Shown one piece after another: positions 6,604 to 13,879 of a DNA stretch of 17,636 nt; within the stretch, counting starts at the first letter, position 1, and each line of letters opens with the position of its first letter. Both the position numbers and the translations under genes were made by a program. The stretch comes from an uncultured Dysosmobacter sp. Its GTDB lineage: Bacteria; Bacillota; Clostridia; Oscillospirales; Oscillospiraceae. The stretch is taken from contig CAKUBJ010000035.1 in assembly GCA_934636905.1 (NCBI GenBank), positions 1-17,636 of the forward strand, given 5' to 3'. The notes below the pieces were generated by a model. It was not told where the DNA came from. It did no database searches and saw only the letters and a list, made by a program, of their open reading frames with translations.

Positions 6604-7434
6604 TCAGATGGCGATGGGAATTTTATCCTCAAAGGGGGCGGGGGTGTAGCCCTCCATGGTGAAGCTGTTCCGGGTGAAGGCGTAGAAATCCGTGACGGAG
6701 GGATCCGTGGTGAACTTCGGCGCCGGGGCAGGGGTCTGGGTCAGCATTTTCTCCACAATGGGGATGTGTCGATCGTAGATGTGGGCGTCGGCAATGACGT
6801 GAACCAGCTCCCCGGGAATCAGGCCGCTGACCTGGGCAAACATATGCACCAGCACGGCGTACTGCACCACATTCCAGTTGTTGGCGGCCAGCATATCCTG
6901 ACTCCGCTGGTTCAGAATGGCGTTGAGCACGTTGCCGGAGACATTGAAGGTCATGGAATAGGCACAGGGATAGAGATGCATTTCGGAGAGGTCGGCAAAA
7001 TTATAGAGATTGGTCATGATCCGGCGGCTGGCGGGGTTGTGCTTCAGGTCGTAGAGCACCCGATCCACCTGATCCATGTCCCCCTCGGGATAGTGGTGCT
7101 TGATGGAAAGCTGATAGCCGTAAGCCTTGCCGATGGAGCCGGTTTCATCCGCCCACTGATCCCAGATTCTGGCGTTGAGGTCATGGACGTTGTTGGATTT
7201 CTTCTGCCAGATCCACAGCAGCTCATCCACCGCCGTTTTCCAGTAGGTGCGGCGGAGGGTGAGGATGGGGAACTCCTTTTGCAGGTCGTACCGGTTGACG
7301 ATGCCGAATTTTTTGATGGTATGGGCGGGGGAGCCGTCCTCCCAGTGGGGACGGACAGTCTGATCCGTATCCCGGACGCCGTGATCCAGAATGTCCCGGA
7401 TATTTTGAATAAAGACCTCGTCGGCATAGCTCAT
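6604..7434 (-). CDS. thyA: Thymidylate synthase (ThyA, Bacillus/phi3T type)
   Basis: It converts dUMP to dTMP with methylenetetrahydrofolate, producing dihydrofolate for the adjacent FolA. The catalytic cysteine is C157 (LYPCAYS), followed by NQRSQDMLAANNWNVVQYAV (175-194) with the dUMP-binding Arg/Ser, Asp and Asn. The C-terminus ends PIAI, as in other ThyA enzymes that close on the substrate. ELLWIWQKKSNNVHDLNARI (71-90) and the PCAY rather than PCH context resemble the B. subtilis ThyA/phage phi3T subgroup rather than E. coli ThyA. The start is the ATG at 7434, because GGAGGAA lies 6 nt upstream and MSYADEVFIQNIRDIL begins the family; the frame is open for 42 more codons upstream without support. 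It follows the YuiD-like gene by 77 nt. Confidence 0.96.
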   Translation of the reverse strand: MSYADEVFIQNIRDILDHGVRDTDQTVRPHWEDGSPAHTIKKFGIVNRYDLQKEFPILTLRRTYWKTAVDELLWIWQKKSNNVHDLNARIWDQWADETGSIGKAYGYQLSIKHHYPEGDMDQVDRVLYDLKHNPASRRIMTNLYNFADLSEMHLYPCAYSMTFNVSGNVLNAILNQRSQDMLAANNWNVVQYAVLVHMFAQVSGLIPGELVHVIADAHIYDRHIPIVEKMLTQTPAPAPKFTTDPSVTDFYAFTRNSFTMEGYTPAPFEDKIPIAI

Positions 7435-7511
7435 GGTGCGTTCCTCCCGGTTTTGGTGTTTTTTGGGACAGCCGCGCTGTCTTGCGGCGGGGCGGGGTAA
7501 ATCATCCGGAT

Positions 7512-7946
7512 TCAGCCCAGAATCAGGGCGGTGACAAAGCCCAGCACGGCGCCGCAGCACACCTGCATGGGGGTGTGCCCCAGAAATTCTTTCAGCTTGA
7601 CCTCCGGCTCCTGCTGGCTGCTGAGCATTTCCAGCAACTCGTTGATGGCCTTGGCGTGGAGGCCGGCCTCCCGGCGGACGCCCATGGCGTCATGCATGAC
7701 GATAATGGCCAGAATCACGCAGACGGCGAAAACAGGGGAGCCGCAGCCGTATTCCAGCCCGGAGGTCACTGCCAGCGCAGTGACGGTGGCGGAGTGGCCG
7801 CTGGGCATTCCGCCGTCCCCCAGCAGGCGGTTCCAGTCGATGCTGCGGTTTACCGCCAGATAAATCACAAATTTCAATACCTGCGCCGCCGCCCATGCCA
7901 GCAGCGAATTCATCAGAAGGTGGTTGCTGAAAAGATCTGAAAGCAT
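7512..7946 (-). CDS. Divergent PAP2 family membrane protein (YuiD-like, DUF212)
   Basis: This 144-aa integral membrane protein belongs to the 'acid phosphatase/vanadium-dependent haloperoxidase-related' family. Its motif GGMPSGHSATVTALA (45-59) resembles the phosphatase PSGH motif. IIVMHDAMGVRREAGLHAKAINELL (81-105, in pieces) and FLGHTPMQVCCGAVLG (121-136) are also characteristic of DUF212. Helices are likely at ~12-32, ~54-66, ~70-86 and ~126-143. The substrate is not established for the family; a role in lipid phosphate or cell envelope chemistry is only suggested by the PAP2 relation. The ATG at 7946 was chosen because GGAGG lies 6 nt upstream. It is the first gene of the operon with thyA and folA and is served by a near-consensus promoter. 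Confidence 0.88.
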   Translation of the reverse strand: MLSDLFSNHLLMNSLLAWAAAQVLKFVIYLAVNRSIDWNRLLGDGGMPSGHSATVTALAVTSGLEYGCGSPVFAVCVILAIIVMHDAMGVRREAGLHAKAINELLEMLSSQQEPEVKLKEFLGHTPMQVCCGAVLGFVTALILG

Positions 7947-7994
7947 CGTGGGCCTCCGTGAATTTGATGGGCACGGCGAAGTCGTACCATTTTT

Positions 7995-8024
7995 ACTATA
8001 CACCAGATGTTAGGAATCTGTCAA
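7995..8024 (-). promoter_or_regulatory. Promoter of the YuiD-like/thyA/folA operon
   Basis: Read on the minus strand, a perfect -35 TTGACA (8019-8024), an 18-nt spacer and -10 TATAGT (7995-8000) lie about 49 nt upstream of the YuiD-like start codon. Confidence 0.8.
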
Positions 8025-8106
8025 TTTTTGAGGAAAATTTCCGGCAGACTTTTCCGCGGGAAGGCGCAGAGCGGCGGGGCGGAACAGGGAAGCGGCAGAG
8101 AAGCGA

Positions 8107-8143
8107 AGAAAAAAGCCGGGCGGCTGCCATGCAGCCGCCCGGC
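8107..8143 (-). terminator. Intrinsic terminator of the phosphoketolase gene
   Basis: A perfect 13-bp GC-rich stem (8115-8127 with 8131-8143) and 3-nt loop are followed on the minus strand by TTTTTT, C, TT. The 67 nt between it and the stop codon contain only a weaker imperfect hairpin. Confidence 0.92.
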
Positions 8144-8210
8144 GTGGGCGTTTAATGAAACCGGAAATCCTGTGCTGCGGTCGTGCAGCCGCACAGTGCG
8201 GACTGAGGAC

Positions 8211-10643
8211 TCAGCCCTCCCATTTCCAGTTCCGGATTTCCGGCAGGTCGATGCCGTTGTCCCGGATATACTGGCGGTGCTCCACCAGCTTGTCATTCAT
8301 CTTCTGTACCAGATAGGCGCCCCGGTTCCCCAGCTGAGGCAGGCGGCGCACGGTGTCAATCACCAGATCGAAGCGGTCAATGTCGTTGAGTACCCGCATA
8401 TCGAAGGGGGTGGTGATGGTGCCTTCCTCCTTGTAGCCCCGGACATGGAGGTTCTTGTTATGGCGGCGGTAGGTCAACTCATGAATCAGGGTGGGATAGC
8501 CGTGGTAGGCGAAGATAATGGGCTTATCCCTGGTGAAGAGGGTGTCATACTCCGCGTCCGTCAGGCCGTGGGGGTGCTCCGTGTGAGGCTGGAGCTTCAT
8601 GAGATCCACCACGTTCACCACCCGGATCTTCAGTTCCGGCAGTTCCTTCCGCAGGATGCTGACGGCGGCCAGGGTTTCCAGCGTGGGGGTGTCGCCACAG
8701 CAGGCCATCACCACGTCCGGCTCACAGCCGGCGTCGTTGGAGGCCCAGTCCCAGATGCCGATGCCCTGAGTGCAGTGCTTGACGGCCTGCTCCATGGTGA
8801 GCCACTGGGGACGGGGATGCTTGCTGGCCACGATGACGTTGACATAGTTCCGGCTCTTGATGCAGTGGTCAAAGCAGCTGAGGAGGCAGTTGGCATCCGG
8901 CGGCAGATACATCCGCACCACGTCTGCCTTCTTGTTGGCCACATGGTCAAGGAAACCGGGATCCTGATGGGTGAAGCCGTTGTGATCCTGCTGCCAGACA
9001 TTGGAGGCAAGGATATAGTTCAGGGAGGCAATGTCCTGCCGCCAGGGCAGTTCATTGCACATTTTCAGCCACTTGGCGTGCTGGGAGAACATGGAGTCCA
9101 CAATGCGGATAAAGGCCTCGTAGCTGTCGAAGAAGCCGTGGCGTCCCGTCAGCAGGTAGCCCTCCAGGAAGCCCTCGCAGAAGTGCTCGGAGAGCATGGA
9201 GTCCATGACCCGGCCGTCGGGATCCAGATCCTCGTCCACGTTGGGGATCTGGGGATCCAGGAAGCGGCGTCCGGTGACGTCAAACACCGCCTGAAGCCGG
9301 TTGGAGGCGGTTTCGTCCGGCGCGAAGATCCGGAAGTTCCGGGCGTCCATGTTCAGCTTCATCACGTCCCGGACATAGGTGCCCAGCACATACATATCCT
9401 GGGCTTCCACGGCGCCGGGAGCCTTGACGTCCACGGCGTAGTCCCGGAAATCGGGAGTGCGGAGATCCCGCAGCAGCAATCCGCCGTTGGCGTGGGGGTT
9501 GGCACCCATGCGGCGGGTGCCGGCGGGGGGGAAGGAGGCAATCAACTCCACGGGGGTGCCGTCCTGGTTGAACAGTTCCTCTGGCTTGTAGGAGCGGAGC
9601 CATGCTTCCAGCTCCGGCAGGTGCTTCTCCGTATCGGCTCCCATGGAAATGGGCACCTGATGGGCACGCCAGCTGCCCTCCAGAACGTGGCCGTCCACCT
9701 CCTTGGGGCCGGTCCAGCCCTTGGGAGTGCGGAGGACGATCATGGGCCAGCGGGGACGGCTGGCATCGCCGGTGGAGCGGGCGTGGGACTGAATCCGCTT
9801 GATCTCCCGGATGGCCCAGTCCATGACGGCTGCCATTTTCTGGTGCATCTCCGCAGGGTCACTGCCCTCTACGAAGCGAGGCTCCCAGCCGCAGCCCCGG
9901 AAGAAACTCTCCACTTCCTCGTGGCTCATGCGGGAGAAGATGGTGGGGTTGGCGATTTTGAAGCCGTTGAGATGCAGGATGGGCAGCACCACGCCGTCGG
10001 TGATGGGGTTCATGAACTTGTTGCCGTGCCAGGAGGTGGCCAACGGGCCGGTTTCCGCCTCGCCGTCGCCCACCACACAGGCGGCAATCAGATCGGGATT
10101 GTCCGCCACGGCGCCGAAGGCGTGGGCCAGAGAGTAGCCCAACTCGCCGCCCTCATGGATGGAGCCGGGGGTTTCCGGTGCCACATGGCTGGGGATGCCG
10201 CCGGGGAAGGAGAAGCGCTTGAAAAGCTTCTTCATGCCGTCCCTGTCCCGGGTGATGTTGGGATAGACTTCGGTGTAGCTGCCGTCCAGCCAGTCCTGCG
10301 CCACCATGGCGTTGCCGCCGTGGCCGGGGCCGGAAAGGTAGATCATGTCCAGATCATCCCGCTTGATGACCCGATCCAGATGGGTATAGATAAAGTTCTG
10401 TCCCGGGCAGGTGCCCCAGTGGCCCACGATGGTCTGCTTCAGGTCGGCGGCGGTGAGGGGGCGCTCCAGCAGGGGATTGTCCAGCAGATAAAGCTGGCAG
10501 GCGGTCAGATAGTTGGCGGCGCGCCAGTAGGCGTCGATCTGCTTAAGCTGGGCAGGGGTCAGGGGCGGCTTTTTGGAAAGACGTGCCCCGCTCCGGGACA
10601 CTTTTCTGTCCTTGACGGCTGCGGCCTTCTTTTTAACGGGCAT
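8211..10643 (-). CDS. xfp: Xylulose-5-phosphate/fructose-6-phosphate phosphoketolase
   Basis: A thiamine-diphosphate enzyme that splits xylulose-5-P (and often fructose-6-P) with phosphate into acetyl-P plus glyceraldehyde-3-P or erythrose-4-P, feeding acetate/ATP formation. Both family signatures are present: EGGELGY (164-170) and the ThDP-binding GDGEAETG (192-199). Other conserved segments are [20 protein letters not shown] (74-93), the SGPGHGG loop with His108, and [15 protein letters not shown] (151-165) with His153 and His163. At 810 aa it is full length. An oddity is the first ~26 residues, which are unusually rich in Lys/Arg/Ala and precede the usual start of the family (near [20 protein letters not shown]). 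The ATG at 10643 has GGAGG 8 nt upstream, so this tail appears genuinely translated. The gene is alone on its transcript. Use of both substrates is not decidable from sequence. Confidence 0.97.
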   Translation of the reverse strand: MPVKKKAAAVKDRKVSRSGARLSKKPPLTPAQLKQIDAYWRAANYLTACQLYLLDNPLLERPLTAADLKQTIVGHWGTCPGQNFIYTHLDRVIKRDDLDMIYLSGPGHGGNAMVAQDWLDGSYTEVYPNITRDRDGMKKLFKRFSFPGGIPSHVAPETPGSIHEGGELGYSLAHAFGAVADNPDLIAACVVGDGEAETGPLATSWHGNKFMNPITDGVVLPILHLNGFKIANPTIFSRMSHEEVESFFRGCGWEPRFVEGSDPAEMHQKMAAVMDWAIREIKRIQSHARSTGDASRPRWPMIVLRTPKGWTGPKEVDGHVLEGSWRAHQVPISMGADTEKHLPELEAWLRSYKPEELFNQDGTPVELIASFPPAGTRRMGANPHANGGLLLRDLRTPDFRDYAVDVKAPGAVEAQDMYVLGTYVRDVMKLNMDARNFRIFAPDETASNRLQAVFDVTGRRFLDPQIPNVDEDLDPDGRVMDSMLSEHFCEGFLEGYLLTGRHGFFDSYEAFIRIVDSMFSQHAKWLKMCNELPWRQDIASLNYILASNVWQQDHNGFTHQDPGFLDHVANKKADVVRMYLPPDANCLLSCFDHCIKSRNYVNVIVASKHPRPQWLTMEQAVKHCTQGIGIWDWASNDAGCEPDVVMACCGDTPTLETLAAVSILRKELPELKIRVVNVVDLMKLQPHTEHPHGLTDAEYDTLFTRDKPIIFAYHGYPTLIHELTYRRHNKNLHVRGYKEEGTITTPFDMRVLNDIDRFDLVIDTVRRLPQLGNRGAYLVQKMNDKLVEHRQYIRDNGIDLPEIRNWKWEG

Positions 10644-10675
10644 ATGAACTCCTCCTTCAAATTGATTCTGACGTT

Positions 10676-10703
10676 AGTATACACCTTGTTTTGAAAAAAG
10701 CAA
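10676..10703 (-). promoter_or_regulatory. Promoter of the phosphoketolase gene
   Basis: Minus strand: a -35-like TTGCTT (10698-10703), a 16-nt spacer and -10 TATACT (10676-10681), giving a leader of about 25-30 nt before the start codon. The -10 is good and the -35 weak. Confidence 0.6.
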
Positions 10704-10770
10704 TCAGTTTCGCAATAAAATCTGCACTATTTATAAACATTTAACATTTAAGCAAAAAATAAAAAGAAAA

Positions 10771-10799
10771 TTGCAATCCGGCAGTCTGTGTGGTATTCT
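10771..10799 (+). promoter_or_regulatory. Promoter of the ygjP-like gene, abutting its start codon
   Basis: -35 TTGCAA (10771-10776), an exact 17-nt spacer and -10 TATTCT (10794-10799) carry an extended -10 TGG. The nonamer TGGTATTCT is identical to that of rRNA promoter P1 in this window. Because the ATG is at 10807, transcription should begin at or within a base or two of the start codon. Confidence 0.65.
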
Positions 10800-10806
10800 G
10801 ATACCT

Positions 10807-11316
10807 ATGAGAACGTATGAATTGATTCGCTCCCGCCGCAGGACGCTGGCACTGGAACTGACCCGGGATGGGCAGCTGATTGCCCGGGCGCCTATGCGGA
10901 TGCCGAAGAGGGAGATTGACCGCTTTGTGACTGCTCATGAGGACTGGATCCTCCGGCATCTGGAAAAACTGAAAGAACGCCCGCCCCTTCCGGAGCCGTC
11001 CCCTGCGGAGACGGAATCACTGAAGGAACAGGCGAAAGCCGTTCTGCCGGGAAAGGTGGCGTATTGGAGCGGAATCATGGGGATGCAGCCTACGGGCATC
11101 CGGATTACCACGGCAAGGAAGCGGTACGGCAGCTGCAGCAGCAGGCACAGCCTGTGCTTTTCCTGCTATCTCATGCGCTGCCCGGAGGCGGCGGTGGATC
11201 TGGTGGTGGTGCATGAGTTGTGCCACATTCGGGAGATGAATCACGGGCCGGGCTTTTACGCCCTGCTGGAGCGGTACCTGCCGGACTGGAGGGAACGGAA
11301 AAAGCTGCTGAGATAA
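10807..11316 (+). CDS. YgjP-type M48-family zinc metallopeptidase (DUF45)
   Basis: A 169-aa protein of the YgjP/WLM-like metallopeptidase family, probably cytoplasmic as no signal peptide or membrane helix is seen. The zinc site is HELCH (136-140) plus His146 in REMNHGPGFYALLERYLPDW (142-161), matching the family pattern HExxH..xxNHxxxF. The upstream RYGSCSSRHSLCFSCYLM (106-123) corresponds to the usual RWGSCSS...N.RL segment. The N-terminal ~60 residues carry the typical RSRRRTLALELTRDGQLIAR opening. Substrates are unknown. The ATG at 10807 is chosen as the family-like start. There is no Shine-Dalgarno sequence, and the -10 box ends only 7 nt upstream, so a leaderless mRNA is predicted. An alternative TTG at 10771 would add 12 residues but overlaps the -35 box and lacks a ribosome binding site too. 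Confidence 0.9.
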   Translation: MRTYELIRSRRRTLALELTRDGQLIARAPMRMPKREIDRFVTAHEDWILRHLEKLKERPPLPEPSPAETESLKEQAKAVLPGKVAYWSGIMGMQPTGIRITTARKRYGSCSSRHSLCFSCYLMRCPEAAVDLVVVHELCHIREMNHGPGFYALLERYLPDWRERKKLLR

Positions 11317-11317
11317 C

Positions 11318-11354
11318 AAACCTGCGCACGGCATCTGCCGTGCGCAGGTTTCCC
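11318..11354. terminator. Bidirectional hairpin terminator between ygjP-like gene and rsmI
   Basis: A perfect inverted repeat of 16 bp (11318-11333 with 11336-11351) starts directly after the TAA of the ygjP-like gene. The tail is TTTCCCC on the plus strand and TTTGTTATC on the minus strand, so stem strength rather than U-tract drives it. It separates convergent genes. Confidence 0.75.
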
Positions 11355-11385
11355 CGGTGCTGCCTTGCGGCGGCATCGGGATGTT

Positions 11386-12216
11386 TTATTTTTCCAGTGC
11401 GGCGGCGTAAAGCTCGTTCCGGGAAAGACCGGTGTGCTCCGCCACCTCTCTGGCGGCGTCTTTCAGGCGGACGCCCTGAGCCTGCAGTGCCAGCACCTGC
11501 GCCGTCCCCTCCTCCAGCGTCACGGCGGCGCCGGATTTGGGAGCGGCACCCTCCACCACCAGAACGTATTCGCCCTTGGGGGCGGCTTCCTCATAGCGGG
11601 CAATGGCCTCTGAGAGGGTGCAGCGGATGACCTCCTCATGGAGCTTGGTCATCTCCCGGCACAGGGCAATGCGGCGATCCCCGCCGAAGGCTTCTGCCAG
11701 ATCCCCCAGAGTGGTGCACAGCTTGTGGGGCGCCTCGTGGAAGATCATGGTGCGGGTTTCACCCTTCAGGGAATCCAGATGCTCCCGGCGGCTTTTTTTG
11801 TTGACAGTGAGGAAGCCCTCGAAGGTGAAGCGGCCTGTGGGCAGGCCGCTGACGGCCAGCGCGTTGACGGCGGCGCAGCAGCCGGGCACCGCCCGCACCT
11901 CCACGCCGTTTTCCGCGCACAGCCGCACCAGATCCTCACCGGGATCAGAGATGGCAGGCGTGCCGGCGTCCGTTACCAGTGCGCAGGATTCCCCGGCCAG
12001 CAGGCGGCTCAGCACCGCCTGTCCGGCGGTGACGTGGTTGTGCTCGTGGTAGCTGACCAGCGGCTTTCTGATGCTGAAGTGGTTCAGCAGCTTGACGGAT
12101 ACCCGGGTATCCTCGGCGGCGATGAAGTCCACGGTTTCCAACGTCTCCACCCCCCGGGGGGTAAAATCCCCCAGATTGCCGATGGGGGTGGCTACCAGAT
12201 ATAAAATGCCTGCCAT
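11386..12216 (-). CDS. rsmI: 16S rRNA (cytidine(1402)-2'-O)-methyltransferase
   Basis: RsmI (YraL/YabC family) 2'-O-methylates C1402 in the decoding centre of 16S rRNA using SAM. The 276-aa product shows the tetrapyrrole-methylase fold motifs: LYLVATPIGNLGDFTPRGVE (5-24), IAAEDTRVSVKLLNHF (32-47), SYHEHNH (55-61), LVTDAGTPAISDPGEDLV (80-97), VPGCCAAVNALAVSGLPTGR (110-129) and FHEAPHKL (159-166). The C-terminal ~45 residues (LKDAAREVAEHTGLSRNELY) form the small helical domain of this family. The ATG at 12216 is chosen because a full AGGAGGT lies 6 nt upstream and MAGILYLVATPIGNL is the conserved start; the frame stays open far upstream. The start codon is only 2 nt after the trmN6 stop, so the two are translationally coupled. 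Confidence 0.96.
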   Translation of the reverse strand: MAGILYLVATPIGNLGDFTPRGVETLETVDFIAAEDTRVSVKLLNHFSIRKPLVSYHEHNHVTAGQAVLSRLLAGESCALVTDAGTPAISDPGEDLVRLCAENGVEVRAVPGCCAAVNALAVSGLPTGRFTFEGFLTVNKKSRREHLDSLKGETRTMIFHEAPHKLCTTLGDLAEAFGGDRRIALCREMTKLHEEVIRCTLSEAIARYEEAAPKGEYVLVVEGAAPKSGAAVTLEEGTAQVLALQAQGVRLKDAAREVAEHTGLSRNELYAAALEK

Positions 12217-12218
12217 AT

Positions 12219-12947
12219 TCAGACCTCCTGATTCCGAAAGTAAATGGCGTTCAGCTCCGCCGTAGGGGTGCCGCCGCCGTTTTGCAGGATGAGGGGCGGC
12301 TCCACGGTGATTCCCGGCCTGCCGCCCCGGCAGCCCTCCGCCAGAAAGAGGGAGGGCGGATCCGCTGCCCGGCTGTGGACGAAGCGCAGCCGCTTGGCTT
12401 CCGTGCCGGCGTCCCGGAGGGCGCAGAGCACGTCTGCCAGCCGCTCCGGCTTGTGCACCAGACAGAATTTCCCGCCCCAGCGCAGCAGATACGATGCGGC
12501 GGCGCAGAGATCGGTCAGAGATGCCTCCGTTTCCGACCGGGCGGTGCGGCGGGCGCCGTCGGCGGACAGCTTTCCGCCGGCGGGCGGGTAGTAGGGCGGG
12601 TTGCAGACCACCAGATCGAAGCATCCGGTGGGGAAGATCCCCCGCACCTGCCGCAGGTCGCCGCACCGGAAGTCCAGCCGCTCCGTCAGACCGTTTTCGG
12701 CGGCGGCGCGCCGGGCCAGCGCGGCGGCCTCCGGCTGGATGTCCAGCCCGGCGATTCGGAGATCCGGCTGCCGCTGCATCAGCAGAAGCCCCAGCAGACC
12801 GGTGCCGCAGCCAAGGTCGCAGACCCGCAGTCCCGGCCGGAGCCGGGGCAGGGAGGAGAGCAGGAAGGTGTCCGTGCCGGGACGGAACAGATGATCCGCC
12901 CAGACGAACCGCAGCCCGCCGGGTTTCAGTTCTTCCCAATGCTCCAT
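12219..12947 (-). CDS. tRNA1(Val) (adenine(37)-N6)-methyltransferase-like protein (TrmN6/YabB)
   Basis: This is a SAM-dependent N6-adenine methyltransferase of the TrmN6 (YfiC/YabB) type, expected to modify A37 of tRNA. The Rossmann motif DLGCGTGLLGLLL is at 44-56, the acidic motif II loop GLDIQPEAAALARR at 67-80, and the catalytic NPPYY at 116-120. It opens with LRFVWADHLFRPGTDTFLLS (12-31), matching the family's F..G.D..LL pattern. Length (242 aa) is normal. It lies directly upstream of rsmI, as yabB lies near yabC in Bacillus; the small GIY-YIG gene (yazA) that often sits between them is absent. The ATG at 12947 has GGGAGG 5 nt upstream. The tRNA target is inferred from the family. Confidence 0.9.
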   Translation of the reverse strand: MEHWEELKPGGLRFVWADHLFRPGTDTFLLSSLPRLRPGLRVCDLGCGTGLLGLLLMQRQPDLRIAGLDIQPEAAALARRAAAENGLTERLDFRCGDLRQVRGIFPTGCFDLVVCNPPYYPPAGGKLSADGARRTARSETEASLTDLCAAASYLLRWGGKFCLVHKPERLADVLCALRDAGTEAKRLRFVHSRAADPPSLFLAEGCRGGRPGITVEPPLILQNGGGTPTAELNAIYFRNQEV

Positions 12948-13009
12948 AAGTGCCTCCCGCCTGTTGTGTGCCGGATTCCGCCGGAGGGCGGCGCCCGATG
13001 CCTTTCCCT

Positions 13010-13038
13010 ATTATATATGGAATCTGCCCCGGCCGCAA
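13010..13038 (-). promoter_or_regulatory. Promoter of trmN6-rsmI
   Basis: Minus strand: a perfect -10 TATAAT (13010-13015), a 17-nt spacer and a weak -35 TTGCGG (13033-13038). The transcript leader of about 55 nt contains a short CCGCC/GGCGG hairpin. Confidence 0.7.
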
Positions 13039-13150
13039 GTCCCGGCGCAAAAAGAGAGGCGGAGGGCGGCACCGTGCATCTCCGGAACTGCCGCCGGGGG
13101 CGGCGACTGTTTCTCAGACGCGGCGGGGAAGGGTTTTGCGCGGGTTCCGC

Positions 13151-13179
13151 TTGTAAAAAGGGCGGACATATGATACCAT
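13151..13179 (+). promoter_or_regulatory. Promoter of sdaAB-sdaAA
   Basis: -35 TTGTAA (13151-13156), a 17-nt spacer and -10 TACCAT (13174-13179) with extended -10 TGA (13171-13173), about 24 nt before the ribosome binding site core. No riboswitch-like leader fits in the remaining space. The divergent region 13016-13150 contains only GC-rich short stems. Confidence 0.55.
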
Positions 13180-13208
13180 CGTGCCAGAAAGCGTTGGGAG
13201 GGACGGAA

Positions 13209-13877
13209 ATGCTGGATATTTTTGAAATTCTCGGCCCCATTATGGTAGGGCCTTCCAGTTCCCACACGGCGGGGGCGGTGCGGATCGGCCGGATGGCCGG
13301 AACCCTGCTGGGGGAGCCGCCGGTGAAGGCAGACATCGGGCTGTACGGCTCCTTCGCGGAAACCGGCCGGGGTCACGGTACCGACCGGGCGCTGGTGGCG
13401 GGGCTGCTGGGCATGAAGCCTGACGACCTGCGGATTCCGGACAGCTTTGCCGTCGCCCGGGAGCGGGGGCTGGATTTTACCGTGCATCCCGTGGAACTGC
13501 GGGAGGCACACCCCAACACGGCGGTGCTGACGGTAGAGGGTGCTGGCGGCCGGAAAACCTGCGTGCAGGCAGCCTCCACCGGCGGCGGACGGATCCGGGT
13601 GGATCAGCTGGATGGGGTGGCGGTCAGCTTTACCGGCATCTTCAACACGCTGATTCTGCGGCACTGGGACGTCCCCGGGGAGTTGGCACACCTGACCCGG
13701 GCACTGTCTGACGGGGGCATCAACATTGCCAACATGAGTCTGGTGCGGGATCGCCGGGGCGGCAGCGTGATGACGATTTTCGAGATTGACCAGCCGGTGC
13801 CGCAGTCCGTGCGGGATCAGCTGGCTCAGGTGCCCTGGGTGTTTGGCGTGATTTACTATGAGAAGGAGGATGATTGA
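13209..13877 (+). CDS. sdaAB: L-serine dehydratase, iron-sulfur-dependent, beta subunit
   Basis: This is the beta half of the oxygen-sensitive [4Fe-4S] L-serine dehydratase, which converts L-serine to pyruvate and ammonia in the cytoplasm. The N-terminal domain shows FEILGPIMVGPSSSHTAGAV (5-24), a hallmark of the family, followed by GSFAETGRGHGTDRALVAGL (47-66). The C-terminal ~75 residues, from about 148, form an ACT domain (LRHWDVPGELAHLTRALSDG then INIANMSLVRDRRGG), a likely serine-sensing or dimerisation module. The 222-aa length is typical of the split clostridial and Bacillus form. The ATG at 13209 is chosen for GGGAGGG 6 nt upstream and the conserved opening; the frame is open further upstream without a site. 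It is followed by sdaAA with a 2-nt gap. Confidence 0.96.
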   Translation: MLDIFEILGPIMVGPSSSHTAGAVRIGRMAGTLLGEPPVKADIGLYGSFAETGRGHGTDRALVAGLLGMKPDDLRIPDSFAVARERGLDFTVHPVELREAHPNTAVLTVEGAGGRKTCVQAASTGGGRIRVDQLDGVAVSFTGIFNTLILRHWDVPGELAHLTRALSDGGINIANMSLVRDRRGGSVMTIFEIDQPVPQSVRDQLAQVPWVFGVIYYEKEDD

Positions 13878-13879
13878 CC

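Noticed and set aside
8007..10694. Very long plus-strand open frame (895 codons) antisense to phosphoketolase
   Set aside because: It mirrors the real xfp gene in codon phase, has His/Gly/Val-rich shadow composition and starts without a ribosome binding site.
10691..10706. Possible catabolite-response (cre) site near the phosphoketolase promoter
   Set aside because: It has TGA...TCA ends but the wrong length (15 rather than 14) and no central CG, so it does not fit the cre consensus.
12964..13173. Possible small gene in the trmN6-sdaAB gap
   Set aside because: No ribosome binding site, arginine/alanine-biased GC-driven composition, and it overlaps the promoters in both directions.
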